From: FEN-1297 sp964618785
GTDB taxonomy: Bacteria > Bacteroidota > Ignavibacteria > Ignavibacteriales > Ignavibacteriaceae
DNA length: 64,000 nt
Assembly: GCA_964618785.1 (NCBI GenBank)
Contig: CAZUCY010000001.1
Span: 1 to 64,000 of the forward strand
Direction: 5' to 3'
Below, piece after piece: positions 25,950 to 34,137 of the stretch. The number at the start of each line of letters is the position of its first letter. Position 1 is the stretch's first letter. Position numbers and translations under genes: made by a program. The notes beneath the pieces are model-generated. The model did not search any database. It saw nothing but the letters and a program-made list of their open reading frames with translations, and had not been told where the DNA came from.

Positions 25950-28856
25950 ATGCCAATAAACGAGAGAGTTTGGTCCGGTCAAATAATAAGTTGGATACAG
26001 GAATCAATCAGAAACGGCACTACTATTTTTCAGGATGCTACAAATGATGAAGGAATTAGAGTCTCAACGGGCAGGACTATATTTCCGGACATCTTACTTT
26101 ACATAGATCGAAATGCGAATCTTATATTTAATGGATGGGAATTAAAATTTCCAGATACTCCAGTAGATGATAATGAAATGTTACTAAATGCTCTAGAAAA
26201 AGCAGAACGTTTGAGAACACATTCAATTGTAACCTGGAACGGACGCTCAGCAATAATATGGTTAATTAAAGATGATAATTATAATCTTGAATCTTTATCA
26301 AAACTCAGAATTTATCCGAATGATGTTGCAATAAATACCAGGAACGACTTAGCTAATAGGGAAAATTATCTTCAAAATGAGCCAAGATTAAAGTTAAGGC
26401 TAGGTGAAATATTACACGACTTGGAACAATTTTATCGGGGTGGCATAATTCGTGAGGCAATTAACATTTCCTCCAATATTGTAGGTGCTATTGTTGATAC
26501 TGCTAATCATATAATTCCATTACTCCGGGATATACTTTCTGTTAAAATCAATATCGATATGAATTTCCAAGCAAGATATAATGACTGGAAAATTCTAGAG
26601 CGCTCAACACTAGATAGTCTCTCTAATTCATCACGAAGGGTTGAAAGAATTGATCCCCAAACCGTGTTAGCAAAGTTAACATACTATAAACTTGTAAGTA
26701 AAATTATATTCTACAAAACCTTGTCGGAAAATATTCCTGGCAGAATATCTGAATTGACTTTAATCCCTGATAATCCCATTAAACCTCAATTAGAGAGGTT
26801 TTTTAACCAGGCACAACAAATAGATTATCAGGCAGTGTTTGATAGGGACTTTACAGATGAATTAGAATTTAATGGAACTATGGATCAACTTCTTTATTCC
26901 TTAATTATGGATTTTTCAGATATTGATTTTCAATATCTACCCACTAGAGTAATTAATTACATTCTTGAGAATCTTATACCTGAAAGTGAAAAGCAAAAAT
27001 TTGGTCAATACTTTACTCCTATTACTCTTGCCAACTTAGTTTCAATCTCCGCATTAAGAAATCGTAATGCAATCGTGTTTGACCCAACCTGCGGTTCTGG
27101 CACATTTCTTACAGCATTTTATAACATTCTAAAGTATCGTGGAATTACAGAACATCAACAATTATTGAATCAAATTTGGGGAAATGATATTGCGCATCTT
27201 CCTGCCGTGCTATCCGTTATAAATCTCTATAAGCAAGATTTGGTGAATCAGAATAATTTTCCTAGAGTAACACGATGCGATTACTTCCAATTTTCGCCTG
27301 GTCAGGAAATGAAATACCCTGGCCCTATACACGAAGGCGATTTTATAAATGTACTCCTGCCACAATTTGATTGTATAGTTAGTAACTTCCCTTTTATACA
27401 GCAAGAAGACATTCCAAACAGTTCATTATCTGAAAAGTTCAGAGAAGAATTTCAAAGAACTCAATTAGCATTTATGCGGGGAAATCAATTTAGGATTAAC
27501 AAGCGATCGGATTACTTTATATATTGTTTTTATAATTCTTTAAAATTTCTTAGTCCTGATGGTTTTATTGCAGCTATTACATCTAACGCTTGGCTCGGAA
27601 AAGATTACGGAATACAGTTCAAGAGATTTTTGATTGACAATTTTTCTGTTCGTTATGTGTTTCGTAGCAACGCAGAACATTGGTTTAGAGATTCAAAGGT
27701 TAGCACCATTTTTACAACAGTTCAAAAAACAATTGATGATGCTCCAACTCGCTTCGTTACACTCAACTTCAAATTGGATGATTATTTTACAGATGAAACT
27801 AAAGACAATCATATTTCTATGATGGAAGAATTATATAATGAAATCAATCATTGTGAACAACTTACAAATAATAATTGGACAAGAGAATCACAATTCACTA
27901 ATGTATTTCATAAAAATGATGAGACAATTTCAGTTTCAATTGTTGAAAGGACATATCTCGAACATCAAATAATTAGTCAAGAAAATTGGGCTGTAAACTT
28001 TATTGCGCAAGATCCGCTTCAACAATTTAGAACAAAACTAATAAATCCTTTTGGGACATTTATGGATGCTGGTAGGGGAACAAGAACTGGTTGGGATCAG
28101 ATGTATATATTGAAGCAAGAAGATGTTGAGAATTACCGTATTGAAAATGAATTTCTCCTCCCAGTATTGAGAACAAATTCGGTATTAATAAGTATTCATT
28201 ATAATCCTGATAATAATTACTTCCTTTTTATTTGTAATAGATCTCTTGAAGAATTAAATCTAAATTATCCAAATGCATTTAACTGGATTCAGCGATGGTC
28301 TAATGAAAGAAATAGAACTGGCGTTCTTTTGCCAAGCGTTTTTGAAAACCGTCGCCCTTATTGGTATACTTTGTGTGCGGAAGAACCTGCAAATATTTTC
28401 ATTTCTATGAATCCGAATAAAAAATTGTTTTTCGCATATTGCGATAAAAGAATTTACTTAAATCAAAGATTGGTAGCTATTCGAGTTCCTCAAGAGGATG
28501 TTCAAATTATTTCAGCAATACTTAACTCTATCGTATGTTTATTATTTGTTGAGTTTAACGGAGTTTCAAGAAATTTAGGAGCTTTGGATTTGAATGCAGA
28601 TTTTTTTCAGTCAAAAATGCAAATTTTAGATCCTTCTTTGCTATCTGAAGAAGCAAAAGAAAGAATTATTTCAGCTTTCAGTTTATTGACTGGTAGGCCA
28701 GTGCAAAATTATGACTCTGAATATCAACAAACAGATAGGAGCCATTTTGATGAAACTGTTTTGCGTGAATTTGGCTATGATATTGCTATTCTTCCTTTGC
28801 TATACAATATTTTAACACGAACCATACAAGATAGAATTGAAATGAGAAACAGATAA
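25950..28856 (+). CDS. Fused nuclease/N6-adenine DNA methyltransferase (type IIG/type I-like)
   Basis: A 968-residue single-chain protein. The N-terminus carries a PD-(D/E)xK nuclease motif, FPDILL (Asp47) followed by GWELK (Glu64, Lys66). A helical connector leads to a gamma-class methylase domain with KFGQYFTP, motif I DPTCGSGTFL (Asp378) and motif IV SNFPF (479-482) where NPPF/Y is usual. The C-terminal 350 residues, with GRGTRTGWDQMYIL and NRRPYWYTLCAEEP, resemble a target-recognition domain. This is the layout of type IIG (Eco57I-like) enzymes. It is coupled to the preceding methyltransferase, an arrangement that could give both-strand protection. Codon use is AT-rich like the rest of the island. 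Confidence 0.85.
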   Translation: MPINERVWSGQIISWIQESIRNGTTIFQDATNDEGIRVSTGRTIFPDILLYIDRNANLIFNGWELKFPDTPVDDNEMLLNALEKAERLRTHSIVTWNGRSAIIWLIKDDNYNLESLSKLRIYPNDVAINTRNDLANRENYLQNEPRLKLRLGEILHDLEQFYRGGIIREAINISSNIVGAIVDTANHIIPLLRDILSVKINIDMNFQARYNDWKILERSTLDSLSNSSRRVERIDPQTVLAKLTYYKLVSKIIFYKTLSENIPGRISELTLIPDNPIKPQLERFFNQAQQIDYQAVFDRDFTDELEFNGTMDQLLYSLIMDFSDIDFQYLPTRVINYILENLIPESEKQKFGQYFTPITLANLVSISALRNRNAIVFDPTCGSGTFLTAFYNILKYRGITEHQQLLNQIWGNDIAHLPAVLSVINLYKQDLVNQNNFPRVTRCDYFQFSPGQEMKYPGPIHEGDFINVLLPQFDCIVSNFPFIQQEDIPNSSLSEKFREEFQRTQLAFMRGNQFRINKRSDYFIYCFYNSLKFLSPDGFIAAITSNAWLGKDYGIQFKRFLIDNFSVRYVFRSNAEHWFRDSKVSTIFTTVQKTIDDAPTRFVTLNFKLDDYFTDETKDNHISMMEELYNEINHCEQLTNNNWTRESQFTNVFHKNDETISVSIVERTYLEHQIISQENWAVNFIAQDPLQQFRTKLINPFGTFMDAGRGTRTGWDQMYILKQEDVENYRIENEFLLPVLRTNSVLISIHYNPDNNYFLFICNRSLEELNLNYPNAFNWIQRWSNERNRTGVLLPSVFENRRPYWYTLCAEEPANIFISMNPNKKLFFAYCDKRIYLNQRLVAIRVPQEDVQIISAILNSIVCLLFVEFNGVSRNLGALDLNADFFQSKMQILDPSLLSEEAKERIISAFSLLTGRPVQNYDSEYQQTDRSHFDETVLREFGYDIAILPLLYNILTRTIQDRIEMRNR

Positions 28857-28949
28857 TTTTAACCAGGTGTCGTCGAACAGCCTATTCCCCCGTAAAAAAT
28901 AAAAAGTTCAAATGATTCCCCAGTAATTCTGCGATTTGTAATAGAATTA

Positions 28950-28977
28950 AAGCCAAGAAAAGATTATTCCTCGGCTT
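28950..28977 (+). terminator. Possible weak terminator hairpin after the methylase/nuclease gene
   Basis: AAGCC-A-AG pairs with CT-C-GGCTT (one mismatch) around a 12-nt loop, followed by GTTTAATGTCTTTG. It lies about 95 bp after the stop. The T-run is poor, so this is only a candidate. Confidence 0.3.
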
Positions 28978-29098
28978 GTTTAATGTCTTTGACAAATTGA
29001 ATTAGAATTTATGAGTTTTGTACTTCCGTTTGAACTTCCGCTGAATAAGCTAAAAATAATAAAGCCTCGTAAATATATAATCTATAAGGCGTTAATAA

Positions 29099-29137
29099 GA
29101 GCTGGCGGTCGGATTCGAACAAACGACCCGCTGATTA
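29099..29137 (-). pseudogene. 3' fragment of a tRNA-Thr gene, probable integration scar
   Basis: On the minus strand the sequence reads from the 3' anticodon stem (ATCAG) through CGGGTC, a T-loop TTCGAAT and acceptor strand CGCCAGC followed by T. It matches the 3' half of a bacterial tRNA-Thr(TGT) apart from changes in the T-stem (GTTTG against CCGAC gives one mismatch and one wobble). The anticodon loop is shortened and the D-arm and 5' acceptor are missing. Such 3' halves are typical of attachment sites left by elements that integrate into tRNA genes. Confidence 0.55.
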
Positions 29138-29145
29138 TATATCAA

Positions 29146-29566
29146 CATTGAAAGCGGTAAAATAGAAATAATCGCTAATATTTTGTTTTATTGTGCATAA
29201 AAAGGTTTACTGACTTTTATCATATAAGATCATAATAATTGATACCCTATATTCTGACTAGAAAACCTGCTGCGGTTCCCTTCATATGTATCCTGTCAAA
29301 ACCCTTTAAATTCATACTATTGATTGTATATACCAAAGTTTTAAACATATAGACCGGTCTTTACTATAATGAGATATTATTATTAATCTCCATTTTTGTG
29401 AATATTATTATTAAAAAATGAAGATGAAAAATGGAAAATGTTTATTGTACGGCAGGTTTATGAATCCTTTATTGTTTATTAAAAATCTTTACAGATATAG
29501 TGTGTGCAGATCATGTCTTATTTGATTGTTTCCTCCAATCGATATCATGCCGGAGGAATCACTTAA
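29146..29566. other. Intergenic region, nothing identified
   Basis: No ORF, RNA or strong repeat is visible between the tRNA fragment and the larC relic. It is AT-rich and looks like decayed DNA. Confidence 0.45.
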
Positions 29567-29898
29567 ATGAAAATTGCTCATTTTGATTGTTTTTGTGGAA
29601 TCAGCGGAAACAAGATTCTTGGGGCGTTTGTAGATGCCGGTCTCAATAAAGAAGTTATATCTTCACTTCCGCGCAAATTAAATCTTAGAGATGTGGAATT
29701 TGAGGTTTATCACCACTAAAATGCAGAAAAATTGGAGCAAATACATCTCATGGACAAATTGCGTTAAAGGAAATTAATACCACAAGAGGATATAAAAGAT
29801 TTGTTCATGAATTTGAAGAGTGTAAGGAAATAGCTAAAAGAGAAAACTTATCCTTAAAAAAATTCTATGAGCAGCTGTTATTTGAACTTAACTATTGA
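29567..29898 (+). pseudogene. larC: larC relic with internal deletion
   Basis: ATG 29567, with GGAGG upstream, opens MKIAHFDCFCGISGNKILGA and FVDAGLNKEV. This is the N-terminus of LarC, the nickel-insertion protein for the lactate-racemase NPN cofactor (usual form YFDCFSGISGDMILGAL). After 50 codons the frame stops. About 50 bases later another frame reads GYKRFVHEFEECKEIAKREN and LSLKKFYEQLLFE, matching the LarC C-terminus (EYEDCxxIAExTGLPLxxVY). Some 300 central residues are missing, so one deletion removed most of the gene. The fragment ends 50 bp before gmhA. Confidence 0.75.
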
Positions 29899-29948
29899 TA
29901 AAAGATTTACTCTTAAATAATAAATACAAAATATAACGGAATAAATTT

Positions 29949-30512
29949 ATGATTAAAGTAATTGAAACGGAATTAAATTCGCATAAAGATACAATTGGGA
30001 AGGTAATTGATTTACTACAACCCGATATTGAAAAAGCGTGCAGGCTGTGTATAAATACATTAAAAAAAGGGAATAAAATTTTGTTTTTTGGTAACGGCGG
30101 AAGCGCTGCTGATGCGCAGCATCTCGCCGCTGAACTTTCCGGCAGATATAAAAAAGAAAGAAAAGGTCTTCCCGGTATTGCCTTAACCACAGATACCTCT
30201 GTTTTAACTGCTATAGGTAATGATTATGAATTTGATTATATATTTGAAAGACAGGTTGAAGCCATTGCCAATCCGGATGACTTGCTTATTGGTATTTCTT
30301 CCACAGGAAACAGCTTAAACGTTTTGCGCGCCTTTGCAAAAGGCAAAAGCCTTAATTGCAGAACTCTTGGTCTAAGCGGTAAAGGTGGCGGCAGGATGAA
30401 TGGTAATTGTGATCTTAATATAATTGTCCCATCGGACAATACTGCAAGAGTTCAGGAAATGCATATTCTAATCGGTCATATAATATGCCAGGCAATCGAT
30501 AATGAGTTTTAA
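29949..30512 (+). CDS. gmhA: Phosphoheptose (sedoheptulose 7-phosphate) isomerase, SIS domain
   Basis: A 187-residue single SIS-domain protein with the GmhA pattern: FFGNGGSAADAQHLAAELSG, KKERKGLPGIALTTDTSVLT, GNDYEFDYIFERQVEA and GISSTGNSLNVLRAF. It ends with the helix MHILIGHIICQAID that contributes a catalytic His. GmhA converts sedoheptulose 7-phosphate to D-glycero-manno-heptose 7-phosphate in lipopolysaccharide or S-layer heptose synthesis. Length is typical. It heads a three-gene group with an unrecognised enzyme and a kinase-phosphatase fusion. Confidence 0.9.
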   Translation: MIKVIETELNSHKDTIGKVIDLLQPDIEKACRLCINTLKKGNKILFFGNGGSAADAQHLAAELSGRYKKERKGLPGIALTTDTSVLTAIGNDYEFDYIFERQVEAIANPDDLLIGISSTGNSLNVLRAFAKGKSLNCRTLGLSGKGGGRMNGNCDLNIIVPSDNTARVQEMHILIGHIICQAIDNEF

Positions 30513-30591
30513 ACAAAACATTAATTGTTTAAACAAAGTCTAATTGATTGTTGTAAATGAATTTGTACTGAAAAAATAAAAGGAGCTAAAT

Positions 30592-31698
30592 TTGCCTTAT
30601 CCAAAATTTGATAGAAATAAATTATCAATTAAACCGTTGTCGTGTAGAAAGAATAAAGTAGTTATTGAAAAAGATAATATCCCATTTACAAAAAAGTCCC
30701 AAAATAATAGTGAGCGCTTTAAAAGGTTAGTCGAAGAAGTAAGCGAAAGGATTAAAAAAGCGCGGTTAAAAAAAGCGCCGGTGATGTTAGCTTTCGGAGC
30801 TCACACAATTAAAAACGGAATGGGTCCTACGCTGATTAAATTAATGGAAGATGGATGGGTAACTCATCTTGCTACTAATGGCGCTGCAATAATTCACGAC
30901 TGGGAATTTTCTTATTTAGGTGAAAGCAGCGAAGACGTGCGTGCAAATGTTGCCAATGGCGAATTTGGTATCTGGGAAGAAACCGGGTGGTACATTAATC
31001 TTGCTCTGGTCGTCGGCGCCTATGAAGGTAAGGGATATGGAGAAGCAGTCGGCTGTATGATTCAAAACGATGGGTTGAGAATACCTTCTGTAGAAGAAAT
31101 AGATGAAATATTAAAATCCTATAAAAATACTGATTTGGATACAGTTGCAGCATCAATCGATTTACTTGACACTATTAGGAAATTCAAACTGAAACCGGGT
31201 TGGTTAAAAATTTCTTTCCCGTTTAAAAAATATTGCGTACAAGCCGCAGCTTATCGCCTGGGCATTCCTTTTACCGGGCATCCGATGATTGGGCATGATA
31301 TTATTTATACTCATCCCGCTAATCATGGCGCCGCTTTGGGAAGGACAGCCCTCCGGGATTTTCTCACATTTGCCGAATCCGTTAACCGGTTGGAAGATGG
31401 GGTTTATATGTCGGTTGGCTCGGCAGTTATGTCTCCGATGATTTTCGAAAAATCTCTCTCAATGTCGCAAAATTTGCAAATTCAAAATGGTAAACATATT
31501 GATAATCATTATATGCTCATTGTTGATCTTGCAAAAAGTACATGGAACTGGCAGAAAAACGGTGAACCGCCCCAAACTGACCCGGGATATTATTTGAGAT
31601 ATTTAAAGACATTTAGTCGTATGGGCGGAGTTATGAAATACCTTTCTGCTGATAACAGGGATTTTTTATTGGCATTATATTATGCTTTGAGTAGTTAA
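30592..31698 (+). CDS. Conserved enzyme-like protein of unknown function in a heptose-type cassette
   Basis: A 368-residue cytosolic protein without signal or membrane segments. Start TTG 30592 follows AAAGGAG at good spacing. The core looks Rossmann-like and highly conserved in style: VMLAFGAHTIKNGMGPTLIK, GWVTHLATNGAAIIHDWEFS, GEFGIWEETGW, then GHPMIGHDIIYTHPANHGAA and YMSVGSAVMSPMIFEKSL. The His/Asp/Asn-rich motifs suggest a catalytic or metal-binding site. It faintly recalls deoxyhypusine-synthase-like proteins, but I cannot assign it. Its place between an SIS isomerase and a PfkB/HAD fusion suggests it works on the same sugar phosphate. Confidence 0.6.
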   Translation: MPYPKFDRNKLSIKPLSCRKNKVVIEKDNIPFTKKSQNNSERFKRLVEEVSERIKKARLKKAPVMLAFGAHTIKNGMGPTLIKLMEDGWVTHLATNGAAIIHDWEFSYLGESSEDVRANVANGEFGIWEETGWYINLALVVGAYEGKGYGEAVGCMIQNDGLRIPSVEEIDEILKSYKNTDLDTVAASIDLLDTIRKFKLKPGWLKISFPFKKYCVQAAAYRLGIPFTGHPMIGHDIIYTHPANHGAALGRTALRDFLTFAESVNRLEDGVYMSVGSAVMSPMIFEKSLSMSQNLQIQNGKHIDNHYMLIVDLAKSTWNWQKNGEPPQTDPGYYLRYLKTFSRMGGVMKYLSADNRDFLLALYYALSS

Positions 31699-31844
31699 TT
31701 TTCATCTGACAGCGCTTATGTAAAATAAATGTTTTAGTAAAATCATCCATCATTGGTTTTATTGCATTAAAATTCTTAACTTGAAAGCGGTACGCGGATA
31801 AAAGCGATAATTAATTTATAAAATAAAAACGGGAGGTCATGATT

Positions 31845-33755
31845 ATGAATATTGCTCGCAAGAATATAGAACAAATCATTGAAAAAATTAAAGACGTTAA
31901 TATTATATTGTACGGAGATTTTTGTCTTGATGCTTATTGGGTTTTAGACCCGCGTGGTTCGGAAGTATCGGTTGAAACAGGACTGAAAGCATTAGCTGCC
32001 GGAAATCAAAAATATTCTCTCGGAGGAGCTTCAAATGTAGCGGCTAATATTGCAGCTCTTAAACCTAAGCAGTTAAAAATTTTCGGCGTTGCAGGCAGCG
32101 ATATATTCGGACATGAAATGATTAAACAGCTTCAAAGTATTGGTATTGACACCGGCGGTTTGGTTATCCAGGAAAAATTCTTTGAAACGTATACATTTTC
32201 TAAATTAATATTGGAAGGTAATGAACAACCGAGAATTGATTTCGGAACTTACAATAAAAGGACAGAGGCCACCGATAATGATATTTTAATGAGCATAAGA
32301 AGTAATATTCAAAATGCCGATATAATAGTTGTTAACCAACAAGTGCCTGGCAGCATAACGAATGAAAAATTTATTGATGGAATAAATGAAATTGTTCAGG
32401 ATTATCCATCGAAAATATTTATTGTAGATTCCAGGCATTATTCTGCGGAATTCAAAAATGTAAGCTTAAAAACAAATGAGATAGAAGCGGCTATTCTTAA
32501 TGGTATTAAAGCGGATATTGGTGATGTTTTTAGCGTTAATGATGTGAAGAAATTTGCAATTGGTTTATTTGAAAAACATAATAAACCTTGCTTCATAAGC
32601 CGTGGTAAATATGGTATTCTTGCTTGCGATGGTTATGGGGTTCATGAAGTGCCGGGTTTACAATTCCTAAAAAAACTTGATACTGTCGGTGCCGGTGATA
32701 CCGCTTTAAGTGCAATTGCTTGTGCGCTTGCTGCAAAAATAAACATAGATGGCGCTATAGAGTTTGCCAACTTTGCTGCGGGTGTGACAATTCAAAAATT
32801 GTTTCAAACCGGCACAGCAAGCCCTGAAGAGATTTTGTCACTTTGTTCTGATCCTAACTATATATACCAGCCGGAGTTGGCTGCGGACATCAGATCAGCA
32901 AAATATTGGAAGGATTCGGAAATTGAGTTGTGCTACAACAATATCAATTTTATTGATAGAGGTAAAATTAAATATGCTGTGTTCGACCATGACGGAACTA
33001 TTAGTGTTCTCCGCCAGGGATGGGAATTAGTCATGGAACCGATGATGATAAAAGCTATTCTTGGTCAGGAATATAAAAATGTGGATGAACGTTTATATAA
33101 CAGGGTTGTAAACCGTGTCCGGGATTATATTGACAAATCAACGGGAATTCAGACTGTGCAGCAAATGGAAGGATTAATTGATCTGATTCAGGAGTTTAAT
33201 GTTGTTCCCAAAGAGAAAATCTTAGATAAATTCGGCTATAAAGAAATTTTTAATGAAGCTTTAATGGAAATGGTTAATAAACGTGTGGATAAATTGAATA
33301 AAAAAGAATTAGATATCCAGGATTTTGCTGTTAAAGGGGTTATTGAATTTTTAAATTTTCTTTCTGAAAAAGGGATTATTCTTTATTTGGCAAGTGGCAC
33401 TGACAAAGAGGATGTTGTGAAAGAAGCTAAAGTAATGGGTTATGCCCATTTGTTTAATGGAGGTATTTACGGAGCTATCGGGGATATAAGCAGGTATTCA
33501 AAAAAAATGGTTATGGAGAATATAATTAAAAATAATAATCTGCAGGGGACAGAATTAATTACTTTTGGTGATGGCCCCGTTGAAATGCGGGAATGCAGAA
33601 AAGTTGGCGGCATTGCAATTGGTATTGCAAGCGATGAGGTTAAGAGGCACGGGTTAAATGAAGAGAAACGGACAAGATTAATTAAAGCCGGCGCTCATTT
33701 ACTAATCCCCGATTTTTCACAGAGAAATTATTTGCAGGAAATATTATTTTATTGA
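31845..33755 (+). CDS. Bifunctional PfkB-family sugar kinase / HAD phosphatase fusion
   Basis: A 636-residue fusion. Residues 1-335 are a PfkB/ribokinase-fold kinase close to the HldE/RfaE kinase domain: ILYGDFCLDAYWVLDP, SLGGASNVAANIAAL and DTVGAGDTALSA with catalytic Asp285. Residues about 370-636 form a HAD phosphatase with VFDHDGT (Asp381, Asp383), LYLASGTDKED and ITFGDGPVEMREC. In heptose synthesis a kinase phosphorylates heptose 7-phosphate at C1 and a HAD enzyme (GmhB) removes the C7 phosphate; here both may be on one chain. The usual HldE nucleotidyltransferase half is absent. ATG 31845 is preferred to 31839 because GGGAGG is 8 bases away. Confidence 0.8.
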   Translation: MNIARKNIEQIIEKIKDVNIILYGDFCLDAYWVLDPRGSEVSVETGLKALAAGNQKYSLGGASNVAANIAALKPKQLKIFGVAGSDIFGHEMIKQLQSIGIDTGGLVIQEKFFETYTFSKLILEGNEQPRIDFGTYNKRTEATDNDILMSIRSNIQNADIIVVNQQVPGSITNEKFIDGINEIVQDYPSKIFIVDSRHYSAEFKNVSLKTNEIEAAILNGIKADIGDVFSVNDVKKFAIGLFEKHNKPCFISRGKYGILACDGYGVHEVPGLQFLKKLDTVGAGDTALSAIACALAAKINIDGAIEFANFAAGVTIQKLFQTGTASPEEILSLCSDPNYIYQPELAADIRSAKYWKDSEIELCYNNINFIDRGKIKYAVFDHDGTISVLRQGWELVMEPMMIKAILGQEYKNVDERLYNRVVNRVRDYIDKSTGIQTVQQMEGLIDLIQEFNVVPKEKILDKFGYKEIFNEALMEMVNKRVDKLNKKELDIQDFAVKGVIEFLNFLSEKGIILYLASGTDKEDVVKEAKVMGYAHLFNGGIYGAIGDISRYSKKMVMENIIKNNNLQGTELITFGDGPVEMRECRKVGGIAIGIASDEVKRHGLNEEKRTRLIKAGAHLLIPDFSQRNYLQEILFY

Positions 33756-34137
33756 AAAAATATTAATTCTATAATATTTTGATGTATTATCTTTTAATGT
33801 GCCGGTTTTAGTATATGAATTCATTCCATTATACACAAATACCGGATATCTAAACTATTAGACAAGAATTATTATATTTGATGCAATAATTTTATTATTA
33901 TTAAATCTAATAATGTAGCGCAATGGAAAAAACTATTATTCTTGGTTCCATTTATTTATTTCTTAATCAGGAAGTTATGTTAATAGTATATTATCTTAGA
34001 TTTAATAATTCTAATATTGAATATAAAATTACTGATTCAAAATATGAAAGCTTTGTTATTGCTTTTAATTTGCATTATACATTAAGTTATAAACCTGTCC
34101 TTCCGGATATTTCTTTTATAAAATAAAGGATAAATAA
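33756..34137. other. AT-rich intergenic region
   Basis: About 380 bases between the kinase-phosphatase fusion and the oxidoreductase gene. A frame from ATG 33923 to 34126 could encode 67 residues, but its composition is not convincing and it is not called. The region ends with AAAGGATAAATA before the oxidoreductase ATG. Confidence 0.4.

Noticed and set aside
33923..34126. 67-codon plus-strand frame before the Tat oxidoreductase
   Set aside because: AT-rich composition, no domain and no good ribosome-binding site; the region reads better as a leader.
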